Source: Tragulus kanchil
Lineage: Eukaryota; Chordata; Mammalia; Artiodactyla; Tragulidae
Assembly (NCBI GenBank): GCA_022376925.1
Contig: JAIOJX010000032.1
Span: forward strand, 117,281,979-117,345,978
Length of the DNA stretch: 64,000 nucleotides
Direction: 5' to 3'
The notes under the pieces were generated by a model. That model ran no database searches, was not told the origin of the DNA, and saw only the letters and a list, made by a program, of their open reading frames with translations. Both the position numbers and the translations under genes were made by a program. Of this stretch, positions 45,906 through 57,500 are shown in pieces (the stretch's first letter is position 1; the number at the start of each line of letters is the position of its first letter).

Positions 45906-46754
45906 GGATAAAAAAAGAGCAAGACAAAATGAAAAATAAAAAATGTTAAAAGATTATCAAAACAAGCCCAAACAAAAAAAACACAACTGCCACAGGAGAT
46001 CCAGTAGGTATTCCTGGTGTCTGAAAAAGGGAACCAAGCATAAACAACAACAATAACAAAAAGATTCGCAAAAATGTATAATAAGAGAGAGCTAGGCTGA
46101 CCCAAAGTTAGAATCCCAGCTTCTCCAAGCCACCACAGCCAAGGTGGCAAGGATAACCTGAAGATCTACAAAGTAATTTAAAAACTAAGGGTATGCTGAG
46201 GTTCTGATTACCCGCTGTGTGAATTACAGACTTACTGCTTCTTAGCTCCAAATTCAACAGTTTTGGTTGCTCTGTAAAAATGGACTTGGGCCGTTTAATT
46301 TGCCAGCTGACAGGATGTCAAGCTTTGTCACTACAGGATGCAGGAAAGCCCTGGCTTCCAGGTTCCAGTATGTTCCTCTGGGTAGGCTCCTGCTGCACAT
46401 GGGCCTTTTCCAGTGGACAGCAGTCACCAGGGAGCAGCAGCAGTCAGCAGCTTCCCTCAGCACTTCTCTTGAGCAGTGGTGTAACAGGATTGCCTCTGGT
46501 GAGGCACTGTAAAAGGCTCTCCCCAGTACCTGAAAGGCAGACTCCCGGGGAGCTCCATCATGCAGCATCACAGTGGCTCATCTGCAATCCAGTGAGCCAT
46601 GGTCATGCCCTCTACACCGAAGCCTGAATCTCTACCTGCAGTGGGTTCATAGCAGGCTGGAATGCCCTTTGTTGAGCAGGCTAGCTCAGCCCTGGGGTGG
46701 CGGCTGCTCCTTAAGACTTGTTTCTATATTTTTTAGGGCTCTGTTTACTTCTTT
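45906..46754. other. Intron 1 sequence, nothing firmly recognised
   Basis: 45906-46250 is A-rich. 46260-46720 is balanced in composition with CAG-rich stretches. It gives overlapping open frames on both strands (such as 46280-46627) but no protein I recognise, no splice-site pattern and no repeat family I can name. Confidence 0.45.
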
Positions 46755-47625
46755 TGACAGTTATTGAGATATCATTCACATACTATACAATTCACCCATT
46801 CAAAATATACACTCTAATAGCTGTTAGTATTTTCAGAGTTGTACAAACATGATCATAATCAATTTAAAACATTTTTATTACCCCCAAATAATACCATGTA
46901 CCCCTCAGCTGTCATCCCCTACAAGCCTCTAGCCCCAAGCAACCACTAAACTATTTTCTATTTTATAGAATAGGCAAATGTTTATAGAGATTCCATATAA
47001 ATGGAATCAAACAATACCTGGTCCTCTGTGAAAGGCTTCTACATCTTAGCATGTTTTCGAAGTTTGCATATGTCAGTACTTTGCTTCTTTTTATTGCCAA
47101 ATAACATTCTATCATATGGACATACCATCCTTTATTTATCCATTTGTCAGCTGACAGACATTTGGCTTGTTTCCAGCTTGTGGCTGAACAATGCTGAGAT
47201 GCATATTCATGTAGAAATTTGTATATGGACATAAGTTCTCACTTCTCTTGGGCATATTACATGTAGAAGTAAAATACACCCAGGTCACATGGTAACTCTG
47301 TGTTTAACTTAGAAAAGGCCAAGATGTTTTCCAAAGCCACTGTACCATTCTACGTTTCCACCAGCAGTGTACGAGAGTTCTGATTTCTCCACACCTGTGC
47401 CAACCCTCCTTATCTGTTGTTTTGATGATAGCCATCCTAGTGAGTGTGAAATGGTATTTCAGTGTGGTTTTGATTCGAATTCCCCTGATGGTTAATGATG
47501 TTGAGCATCTTTTCATGTGTTTATTTCTTTACTTCTTACTTGCTAATCTCATGTTACTCCAATTCACTGTTGAAGTTAATAATTCTTACAGTAAACTTTA
47601 CCTACTCAAAGTACATGTTTCTTTC
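46755..47625 (-). mobile_element. Old L1 3' end, antisense
   Basis: 'tattgagatatcattcacat', 'ttgccaaataacattctatc', 'tgtaccattctacgtttcca', and 'gagcatcttttcatgtgttt' follow the antisense L1 3' UTR and ORF2 end (47304-47516 in reverse codes a TLVHCWWKRRM-type remnant). Confidence 0.85.
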
Positions 47626-48013
47626 TCCTGATTGGACCCAGACTCATGTAACATGCACAGTCTGTGAGCAAAACCACAAAAGCAAAAAAACATGGATGGG
47701 AATCTTAAAACTTTAAATTCAAGATAGTGTTTTCTCTGGTGGAGGAGGGAAAAGACCAGGGGAAAACATAGGAGGCTTTTATTGGAACTGTAAAGTTCTG
47801 TTTCTTTAACAACAACAAAAACAAAAAAAACCATGAAGCAATACAGTATATTAAGACTTGGTGATGTGCATCATCATATTGTCCTGTTCTTGTATGTATA
47901 AAATACACTACTAGAAAATATGAGATACCGATGTTTGGCAGAAATCAATATAATTCTGTAAAGCAATTATCCTTCAATTAAAAATAAATAAATTTAAAAT
48001 TGAAAAAAAAGAG

Positions 48014-48252
48014 AGGGCTTTCTTGGTGGTCCAGTGGGTAGAGTCTGCCATGCAGTGCAAGGGGCACTGGTTCGATCCCTGGCCCAGGAAGTTCCCACAT
48101 GCTGTGGAGTGGCTGGGCTGGTGTCCAATTATGAGCCAGCGCTCTGGAGCACATGTGCCCAGAGCCAATGCTCTGCAATGAGAGAGGCCACTGTGATGGG
48201 AGGCCCACACAGGCCAAAGATTAAAAAAGATGGATGAAAATAAATGAATGAT
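48014..48252 (+). mobile_element. CHR-derived SINE, short form
   Basis: Forward. 'gggctttcttggtggtccag', intact B box 'ggttcgatccctggccc', body with a small deletion ('gctgggctggtgtccaatta'), 'gatggatgaaaataaatgaa' end. The false copy is at 49099-49338. Confidence 0.9.
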
Positions 48253-48984
48253 GACTTAGAGGAAAAAGAAATATGAGACAAGTGTTCCCTTTCATTGCTA
48301 TTATATCTCTGAGACTTTTGACGTCAGCCTATGTAGTAGTTCCACACTGCTTACTTGCTCACCTCTTTTCTTAAAAAGGGCAAGAAAAGAAGTACAATAT
48401 TGCAGAGTAACTATGCTAGAACCATGCTGGGAGCTATGCCATCTTATCAGCCCAGGCAGAGTCATTATTACACATCCGAGTACAGCAGAAGGAACACAGT
48501 GCGGCATCTGCCCTTGAGAACAATGTGACGCAGGCCTTTAAACTGGTACAGATATTATGAGGAAATTAATAATTGTTTGTGAGGTTTCAGAAAAAACTTT
48601 CGTGAAGAAGCTGAGAGACCTTAGATGCTATGCTAAGGGGTGGAAAATTTATCCCACTGGCAATGGAGAACCAGTGAAGGCATTAAGCAGAGAAATGACA
48701 TGATCCCATCTGTATTTTAGAAAGATCGCTTGAGTAGCAATACAGAGGACAGCCTGAAGAAGGCCAAGCCAGAGGAAGAAGAGGCAGCTCTAGCAGCCCA
48801 GACCACCTGCTGCTACAGAGGATGGACATCTCAAAGGCACTCAGAACAGTTCAAAGTAGCATAATACCAAAACTCCTGTTTATAAACTTATCTGATACTT
48901 AGTTTCAGTGGACACTGGCCTCCTCAAACATTCCCTAGGTCAGACATGTTGGGGTACATGAGATTTGGGAAGAATCCCAAGAAT
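48253..48984. other. Intron 1 sequence, nothing recognised
   Basis: Mixed-composition intron sequence, repeated at 49339-50072 by duplication 15; no gene or assignable repeat. Confidence 0.45.
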
Positions 48985-50456
48985 CTAGGTTCTTGTAAAA
49001 TATAAAAAGATACCGATGTTTGGCAGAAATCAATATAATTCTGTAAAGCAATTATCCTTCAATTAAAAATAAATAAATTTAAAATTGAAAAAAAAGAGAG
49101 GGCTTTCTTGGTGGTCCAGTGGGTAGAGTCTGCCATGCAGTGCAAGGGGCACTGGTTCGATCCCTGGCCCAGGAAGTTCCCACATGCTGTGGAGTGGCTG
49201 GGCTGGTGTCCAATTATGAGCCAGCGCTCTGGAGCACATGTGCCCAGAGCCAATGCTCTGCAATGAGAGAGGCCACTGTGATGGGAGGCCCACACAGGCC
49301 AAAGATTAAAAAAGATGGATGAAAATAAATGAATGATGACTTAGAGGGAAAAAAAAGAAATATGAGACAAGTGTTCCCTTTCATTGCTATTATATCTCTG
49401 AGACTTTTGACGTCAGCCTATGTAGTAGTTCCACACTGCTTACTTGCTCACCTCTTTTCTTAAAAAGGGCAAGAAAAGAAGTACAATATTGCAGAGTAAC
49501 TATGCTAGAACCATGCTGGGAGCTATGCCATCTTATCAGCCCAGGCAGAGTCATTATTACACATCCGAGTACAGCAGAAGGAACACAGTGCGGCATCTGC
49601 CCTTGAGAACAATGTGACGCAGGCCTTTAAACTGGTACAGATATTATGAGGAAATTAATAATTGTTTGTGAGGTTTCAGAAAAAACTTTCGTGAAGAAGC
49701 TGAGAGACCTTAGATGCTATGCTAAGGGGTGGAAAATTTATCCCACTGGCAATGGAGAACCAGTGAAGGCATTAAGCAGAGAAATGACATGATCCCATCT
49801 GTATTTTAGAAAGATCGCTTGAGTAGCAATACAGAGGACAGCCTGAAGAAGGCCAAGCCAGAGGAAGAAGAGGCAGCTCTAGCAGCCCAGACCACCTGCT
49901 GCTACAGAGGATGGACATCTCAAAGGCACTCAGAACAGTTCAAAGTAGCATAATACCAAAACTCCTGTTTATAAACTTATCTGATACTTAGTTTCAGTGG
50001 ACACTGGCCTCCTCAAACATTCCCTAGGTCAGACATGTTGGGGTACATGAGATTTGGGAAGAATCCCCAAGAAGTGTGAATGTTCCACATCACAGGAGGC
50101 CGTGGCACCATCACTTACCATCTGCTTCGTGATCCTGGGCAGTTTATGCAATACAAAATTGCCTCAACATGGTTAATTTCATAAAAATTGGATCCTATTT
50201 TACATAAATAGGATCACAACTAAACTGGACAATTAGATGCTTAGTAACCATGAAACTCCTGTGCCTCAAAGAAGTTCTCTGGTTATTATCTGGCCAAGAA
50301 TGTACATGTAAAATTTCCAGAACTTAAAGAGCAGTTGTATACTTTTCTTTTACAAATACACCGGTTTCAAGTTTGCTAAACTTTTCTGGGATGGCAAATG
50401 TCTGTTAATAGTATGGCACCTAGAAGGTTTTCCAAAAATATACACATCTGTCCTTT

Positions 50457-50775
50457 AAAAAATTTTTTTATTTATTTATTTTTTGACTGTGCTGGGTCTT
50501 CCTTGCTTCATGGGCTTTTCCCTAGCTGGGACAAGCAGGGGCTGCTCTCTAGTTGCAATGTGTGGGCTTCGCATTGTGGTGGCTTCTCTTATGCAGAGCT
50601 CTAGGGCATGCAGGTTTCAGCAGTTGTAGCTCCCAGGCTCTAAAGTGCAGGCTCAATAATTGTGGCACGTGGCTTAGTTGCTCCATGGTATGCGGGATTT
50701 TTCTGGATCAGGGACCGAACTGCTATCTCCTGCATTGGCAGGTAAATTCTTTACAACTGAGCCATCAGGGAAGCC
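50457..50775 (-). mobile_element. CHR-2 SINE, full length, perfect 14-bp target-site duplication
   Basis: CACATCTGTCCTTT flanks it at 50443-50456 and 50776-50789. Classical CHR-2 body in reverse ('gacaagcaggggctgctctc', 'gcaggctcaataattgtggc') and tRNA-like end 'gccatcagggaagccc'. The copy is at 51594-51914. Confidence 0.92.
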
Positions 50776-51118
50776 CACATCTGTCCTTTCAAGGTGAAGA
50801 ACATGTTTTAACAAAAGCTGGAAATTGGTGTGGTTTGGGAGGGCTTTCTGTTTTTTTTTTTTTAAGAAACTATGTTGAGTGCATTTTGAAAACAGGGGAT
50901 GGTAATGCTGCCATCCTTGTTTGTTGCCAAAAGGATGTAAAAGTGTCTATTATGAAACCCTGTTTTTTACAGCCAATTAAGCCCACTGTGCTCCTTTCCC
51001 CATGGGGGCCCGGTGTGCAATGGCTGCAAACAGCAGCCTCCCGCGTAGTGCAGGCAACCTGTTGCCTGTGCAGGTTGCCCTAAGGGACCCTGGAGACAAC
51101 CCTCCACTGGACATTCAC

Positions 51119-51302
51119 AATTGGGATGCTGGCCTCTCCAGGCTCCCGACAGGTATGAGCGGTGCCTTTGGAGAGTCCCAGCACCCAGTGGCCAGGGTCT
51201 ACACTGGCCAAATCACAATGTCCATCCACATCAAGCTGCAGAAGATAGAGCATGTGACTGAGGCCCTGTGTGCCCTGGCTGCCAGAAGATCCACATCTCC
51301 AA
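51119..51302 (+). pseudogene. RPL10: RPL10 processed pseudogene, copy 1 (cut at the junction)
   Basis: Same element as at 52250-52645 but ending at the duplication junction after 'agaagatccacatctcc'. It reads [20 protein letters not shown] and the [13 protein letters not shown] region. The shortening is due to the junction, not to the pseudogene itself. Confidence 0.85.
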
Positions 51303-52249
51303 AGTCACTTACCATCTGCTTTGATCCTATTTTAAAAATAAATAGGATCAAAAAACCTAAACTGGACAATTAGATGCTTAGTAACCATGAAACTCCTGTG
51401 CCTCAAAGAAGTTCTCTGGTTATTATCTGGCCAAGAATGTACATGTAAAATTTCCAGAACTTAAAGAGCAGTTGTATACTTTTCTTTTACAAATACACCG
51501 GTTTCAAGTTTGCTAAACTTTTCTGGGATGGCAAATGTCTGTTAATAGTATGGCACCTAGAAGGTTTTCCAAAAATATACACATCTGTCCTTTAAAAAAT
51601 TTTTTTTTATTTATTTATTTTTTGACTGTGCTGGGTCTTCCTTGCTTCATGGGCTTTTCCCTAGCTGGGACAAGCAGGGGCTGCTCTCTAGTTGCAATGT
51701 GTGGGCTTCGCATTGTGGTGGCTTCTCTTATGCAGAGCTCTAGGGCATGCAGGTTTCAGCAGTTGTAGCTCCCAGGCTCTAAAGTGCAGGCTCAATAATT
51801 GTGGCACGTGGCTTAGTTGCTCCATGGTATGCGGGATTTTTCTGGATCAGGGACCGAACTGCTATCTCCTGCATTGGCAGGTAAATTCTTTACAACTGAG
51901 CCATCAGGGAAGCCCACATCTGTCCTTTCAAGGTGAAGAACATGTTTTAACAAAAGCTGGAAATTGGTGTGGTTTGGGAGGGCTTTCTGTTTTTTTTTTT
52001 TTAAGAAACTATGTTGAGTGCATTTTGAAAACAGGGGATGGTAATGCTGCCATCCTTGTTTGTTGCCAAAAGGATGTAAAAGTGTCTATTATGAAACCCT
52101 GTTTTTTACAGCCAATTAAGCCCACTGTGCTCCTTTCCCCATGGGGGCCCGGTGTGCAATGGCTGCAAACAGCAGCCTCCCGCGTAGTGCAGGCAACCTG
52201 TTGCCTGTGCAGGTTGCCCTAAGGGACCCTGGAGACAACCCTCCACTGG

Positions 52250-52645
52250 ACATTCACAATTGGGATGCTGGCCCCTCTCCAGGCTCCCGACAGGTATGAG
52301 CGGTGCCTTTGGAGAGTCCCAGCACCCAGTGGCCAGGGTCTACACTGGCCAAATCACAATGTCCATCCACATCAAGCTGCAGAAGATAGAGCATGTGACT
52401 GAGGCCCTCTGTGCCCTGGCTGCCAGAAGATCCACATCTCCAAGAAGTGGGGATTTACTAAGTTTAATGTGGATGACTCTGAAGACATGGTGGCAGAAAA
52501 CTGGCACACCCCAGATGGCTGTGGGGTCAGATGCATCTCTAAGGGTGATCCCCTGGACAAAGGGCAGGCCCTGCACTCAGGAGAGCCTGGCACTGTCCCC
52601 TCCTTAATCATACCCACCAATAAATCCTACTTTCTTGTCAAAAAT
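52250..52645 (+). pseudogene. RPL10: RPL10 (uL16) processed pseudogene, copy 2
   Basis: RPL10 is a protein of the large ribosomal subunit. Broken frames give its C-terminal half in order: [20 protein letters not shown] (parent LQTGMRGAFGKPQGTVARV), [17 protein letters not shown], then in another frame [17 protein letters not shown] and [20 protein letters not shown], and LDKGQALHS. After the stop position the 3' UTR and its CCAATAAATCCTACTTTCTTG signal (near 52617) are also present without introns, so it is a retrocopy. Frameshifts and missing codons make it inactive. The N-terminal half is absent or unrecognisable upstream. Confidence 0.92.
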
Positions 52646-53354
52646 CCCCTCACGTTTCCATGCCAGCAGTTCTCAGACTGTAGTCCAAGGACAGAGTCCC
52701 TAAGGCTCCTTCACTGGATCCTGGGAGTTTTAAACTTCCTCACTGGAGTTTCAAACTGTTTTCATGGTGATTCTCAGACATTATTTGCCTTGTTCACGCT
52801 CATTCTCTCACAAGGGCCCAGCACAGTTTTCCACAGGCTGTGTAACATATGATGACATGTGACTGTATTGTGTCCTCATAGCTAATGGGATGTGTGCTTG
52901 TGTATTCTCGTGATTTAAAAATCTCAGTAATTTTTAACACATTAAATACCAAGAGACAAACTCAACACAAAAAATATTCTTTGGGGTTTCAATAATTTTC
53001 AAATTTATAAAGCGGTTTCGAGATCAAAAACTCTGAAAAGCACTATATCCTTTAAAAATTTAGGAACAGAATATTCTAATCTGTTTTTAAAAAAATTATG
53101 GAAGTCATGTGAAAAACTATGAACATGTTTTCCCTCATTTTGAAAACAGGGATGGTAATGCTGCCATCCTTGTTTGTTGCCAAAAGGATGTAAAAGTGTC
53201 AATTATGAAACCCTGTTTTTACAGCCAATTAAGCCCACTGTGCTCCTTTCCCATGGGGGCCGGTGTGCAATGGCTGCAAACAGCAGCCTCCGTAGTGCAG
53301 GCAACCTGTTGCCTGTGCAGGTTGCCCTAAGGGACCCTGGAGACAACCCTCCAC

Positions 53355-53750
53355 TGGACATTCACAATTGGGATGCTGGCCTCTCCAGGCTCCCGACAGG
53401 TATGAGCGGTGCCTTTGGAGAGTCCCAGCACCCAGTGGCCAGGGTCTACACTGGCCAAATCACAATGTCCATCCACATCAAGCTGCAGAAGATAGAGCAT
53501 GTGACTGAGGCCCTCTGTGCCCTGGCTGCCAGAAGATCCACATCTCCAAGAAGTGGGGATTTACTAAGTTTAATGTGGATGACTCTGAAGACATGGTGGC
53601 AGAAAACTGGCACACCCCAGATGGCTGTGGGGTCAGATGCATCTCTAAGGGTGATCCCCTGGACAAAGGGCAGGCCCTGCACTCAGGAGAGCCTGGCACT
53701 GTCCCCTCCTTAATCATACCCACCAATAAATCCTACTTTCTTGTCAAAAA
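53355..53750 (+). pseudogene. RPL10: RPL10 processed pseudogene, copy 3
   Basis: A near-identical repeat of 52250-52645 produced by duplication 17, complete to the 3' UTR. I take copies 2 and 3 as one genomic locus. Confidence 0.9.
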
Positions 53751-54256
53751 TCCCCTCACGTTTCCATGCCAGCAGTTCTCAGACTGTAGTCCAAGGACAG
53801 AGTCCCTAAGGCTCCTTCACTGGATCCTGGGAGTTTTAAACTTCCTCACTGGAGTTTCAAACTGTTTTCATGGTGATTCTCAGACATTATTTGCCTTGTT
53901 CACGCTCATTCTCTCACAAGGGCCCAGCACAGTTTTCCACAGGCTGTGTAACATATGATGACATGTGACTGTATTGTGTCCTCATAGCTAATGGGATGTG
54001 TGCTTGTGTATTCTCGTGATTTAAAAATCTCAGTAATTTTTAACACATTAAATACCAAGAGACAAACTCAACACAAAAAATATTCTTTGGGGTTTCAATA
54101 ATTTTCAAATTTATAAAGCGGTTTCGGAGATCAAAAACTCTGAAAAGCACTATATCCTTTAAAAATTTAGGAACAGAATATTCTAATCTGTTTATTAACC
54201 TATTTCAAACAAAGTTTCCATGGGTTTTTAAGTCATGTGAAAAACATATGAACATG

Positions 54257-54736
54257 CCGTCTTTCCATCATTGTGGAGAGAAAACCAACATTGAGGAAAA
54301 GGGAAAATTTACTGACATATGAACAAATATTATAAGACAAGGTAGTAGATGACATTTAATCAGAATAGCGTAAGTTGTGCAGAAGTTCATAGGGGAGGAA
54401 CTCCTGACAGCCAGGATGACCACAGAGAAACCTAAAGGAGAACCAATTGGAATTAAACCTCTATTATCAGCTTTACAAGTACATTCAGAAGAAGACTGAG
54501 GAGGAGCAAAGTCTCAGAGGGACACAGTCAACAATGGTGACGACGGACTGAAGAGAAAGCACATAGGTATTAGCAGCCCAGGCAGTAAGCACGTTATAAC
54601 ATCAGTGACAAGTGTATGCACATGTGTGTGTCACTTCTGAGTGAGGGCTGGGAACAGCTGAATCACCACATATTTGCTGGCATTTAAAGAATGTTTAAGT
54701 TGGTATGATATTCCTATCAACCAATTCTTCCTTCTT
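54257..54736. other. Intron 1 sequence, nothing recognised
   Basis: Single-copy-like sequence; from 54314 it is repeated at 55406 by duplication 18. Confidence 0.45.
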
Positions 54737-56505
54737 TTTTTTTTTTTAAATTATTTATTTATTTATTTATCTTTTGGGGGGTGGGGTGGGGAGGGAGGGC
54801 AATGGGTGGGCCACTTCCATTGGTCTTTCATTTCTCTATTTTTCATCCGTCTTTGTTGTTTGGCTCCTGTGGGCCTCCCATCACGGTGGCCTCTGTTGTC
54901 GCAGAGCACCGGCTCTGGGTGCAAGCGCGCCAGAGCTCCGGCTCGGTAATTGGACACACTGGTCCAGCCACTCCGCGGCACGTGGATCTTCCCAGGCCAG
55001 GGATCGAACCGGCGCCCTTTGCACTGCAAGGCAGTGTCCTTACCATTGGACCACCAGGGGAAGCCCAACTCTTCCTTCTTGACCTTAGAATAACTCCCTC
55101 ATGTCCAACCCGCACAGACAAGCATCATCAATCATTTAAGATGTATTAAAAAGAAAAACCCACAATGTTGGCAGTGGTTATGTCCAGGTGGTAAGAATTC
55201 AGGCTAACAATCACCAACCATGAACCAGGGAATATACTAAGCAATAAGAATCTTTAGACTATTGTTTTTTCTATAAGAGGTCTCTTATGTATCTAGTAGT
55301 ACAAGAGCAGCCTTTTATATCTATTTGCTCAAATTCTCAGAACAACCTGGCAAGGAAGGGACTTTTATCCTCATCCAGAAATACTTCATATGACTCTGTG
55401 TAGCAGACATATGAACAAATATTATAAGACAAGGTAGTAGATGACATTTAATCAGAATAGCGTAAGTTGTGTAGAAGTTCATAGGGGAGGAACTCCTGAC
55501 AGCCAGGATGACCACAGAGAAACCTAAAGGAGAACCAATTGGAATTAAACCTCTATTATCAGCTTTACAAGTACATTCAGAAGAAGACTGAGGAGGAGCA
55601 AAGTCTCAGAGGGACACAGTCAACAATGGTGACGACGGACTGAAGAGAAAGCACATAGGTATTAGCAGCCCAGGCAGTAAGCACGTTATAACATCAGTGA
55701 CAAGTGTATGCACATGTGTGTGTCACTTCTGAGTGAGGGCTGGGAACAGCTGAATCACCACATATTTGCTGGCATTTAAAGAATGTTTAAGTTGGTATGA
55801 TATTCCTATCAACCAATTCTTCCTTCTTTTTTTTTTTTTAAATTATTTATTTATTTATTTATCTTTTGGGGGGTGGGGTGGGGAGGGAGGGCAATGGGTG
55901 GGCCACTTCCATTGGTCTTTCATTTCTCTATTTTTCATCCGTCTTTGTTGTTTGGCTCCTGTGGGCCTCCCATCACGGTGGCCTCTGTTGTCGCAGAGCA
56001 CCGGCTCTGGGTGCAAGCGCGCCAGAGCTCCGGCTCGGTAATTGGACACACTGGTCCAGCCACTCCGCGGCACGTGGATCTTCCCAGGCCAGGGATCGAA
56101 CCGGCGCCCTTTGCACTGCAAGGCAGTGTCCTTACCATTGGACCACCAGGGGAAGCCCAACTCTTCCTTCTTGACCTTAGAATAACTCCCTCATGTCCAA
56201 CCCGCACAGACAAGCATCATCAATCATTTAAGATGTATTAAAAAGAAAAAACCCACAATGTTGGCAGTGGTTATGTCCAGGTGGTAAGAATTCAGGCTAA
56301 CAATCACCAACCATGAACCAGGGAATATACTAAGCAATAAGAATCTTTAGACTATTGTTTTTTCTATAAGAGGTCTCTTATGTATCTAGTAGTACAAGAG
56401 CAGCCTTTTTATATCTATTTGCTCAAATTCTCAGAACAACCTGGCAAGGAAGGGACTTTTTATCCTCATCCAGAAATACTTCATATGACTCTGTGTAGCA
56501 GACAT
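54314..56505. repeat. Tandem duplication 18 (1092 bases)
   Basis: Positions 54314-55405 recur at 55406-56505, with C54380 against T55472 and a few A/T-run differences. Confidence 0.95.
54737..55065 (-). mobile_element. CHR-derived SINE, long form
   Basis: Reverse, full length, with the CT-rich extension and (TTTA)n tail; B-box complement 'ggatcgaacc' intact. Flanks 'aattcttccttctt' (54723-54736) and 'aactcttccttctt' (from 55067) form a one-mismatch target-site duplication. The copy is at 55829-56157. Confidence 0.92.
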
Positions 56506-57334
56506 GGCTGGGAAACAGGACACTCCCTCCTCTCCTGTCTCCACATACGCTCACCTTCCTAAAAGGCAAAGCTGATAAAAAGTCACTTCCCACCTTCAAA
56601 TCCTTCAGTGGCTCCTTCTGTCAGGATGAACTGCATTCACAGGCCTTCACATTCACAGCCTGGCTTCTGCAGCCTCCACGCAAGCCCCACACAGACCCTG
56701 TTCTCCTGCCATTCAAGCATCTTCGGGATGCAGCCACACTCTCCTGTATTTCTAGGCCACAGCACACATTGTTTCCTTACCTGAAAAGTCTTTTAAACCC
56801 ACATCTACCCAGCTAATAACTAGTTATCCGAGACCTGGCAGGTGTGAGCTTCTCTGGAAAACCCGTTATTTATATTATATTCCCTGTGCGACATTACGTT
56901 TCCTTTTAGGAGATCACACAGGACCTCCAAACACCACCATTACAATGTATTCTAACTGCTAGTTCACTGGCTTCTGGTCCTTAAAGTCTACAGGCTCTTT
57001 CAGACTCCTTCAGGCCCAGGACATGCTTTCTGTATCTGTAATGCCATGACCGAGCTCCGAGGGCAGCAGAGAGCTCCTGTTCAACAGCTACTTGCAGGAT
57101 GACCAGAGGGCCTACCTAGCCCAGTGGAAGACTTAAGACACACATACCACCAAGTAAAAACCAAAATAGGCTAAATGTGAAAACAGGAGAGGGGAAAAAG
57201 ACAGACTGTGGCAGGATGCCAAGGAAACAGAGAAGGGTAGGGAAATCTGGGGGAATCCTGGAATTTCTCTACCTGACTTCTCAGTTTCTTCAAATCCTGC
57301 TGCAGCCAGTCATGATCGTGATTATGAGTACCTA
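56506..57334. other. Intron 1 sequence, possible old L2-like traces
   Basis: From here to the window's last junction there is no tandem duplication. 56580-56900 ('ccttcaaatccttcagtggc', 'actctcctgtatttctaggc') is vaguely L2-like, but I would not annotate it firmly. No gene seen. Confidence 0.4.
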
Positions 57335-57500
57335 TTCTGAAGGAGGTACTGGGCAAAGCACCGTATGTAAATGAACTTGTAACCACCCTATGCATTTCAC
57401 TGATAAGGAAACTTGGACTCCAGAATCAAACACTTGCTCAATGTTAGACAATCAACGGCAGAAACAAGATTTCAACCCAATTTTAACTTCCTCTGTTGAA
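57335..57500 (+). mobile_element. MIR SINE remnant
   Basis: 'ctgggcaaagcaccgtatgt', 'actgataaggaaacttggac' and 'caagatttcaacccaatttt' follow the MIR order with high divergence. Confidence 0.5.

Larger units (their letters stand above)
47923..50073. repeat. Tandem duplication 15 with ~24-base filler
   Basis: Positions 47923-48983 recur at 49008-50073 (offset 1085-1089). The filler 48984-49007 ('tctaggttcttgtaaaatat') fits neither side. Confidence 0.95.
50111..52443. repeat. Tandem duplication 16
   Basis: Positions 50111-51302 recur at 51305-52443. The offset is 1194 for the first 20 bases and 1137 after a 57-base loss at the very start of copy 2 (between 'ccatctgctt' and 'gatcctatttta'). Its last 420 bases start duplication 17. 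Confidence 0.93.
52021..54256. repeat. Tandem duplication 17 (about 1.11 kb)
   Basis: Positions 52021-53135 recur at 53136-54256 (offset 1115 falling to 1106 within 150 bases, through single-base losses in homopolymers at the start of copy 2). The end of copy 1 (53082-53135) is a shortened version of 54190-54256. Confidence 0.95.

Noticed and set aside
46254..46627. Overlapping frames of 105-115 residues on both strands as an exon
   Set aside because: No recognisable protein, no splice-site context and no evident codon bias. Left as unassigned intron.
50553..51083. 176-residue open frame on the plus strand, seen twice
   Set aside because: It runs through a reverse-oriented CHR-2 SINE and intron sequence and its duplication is the assembly one. 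No protein similarity.
3213..56157. Many 60-120 residue frames with WASHCSGL-, GPPIAVASV- or AHALQSSGS-like text recurring across the window, suggesting a protein family
   Set aside because: All are translations of the GC-rich SINE in its various frames, not a gene family.
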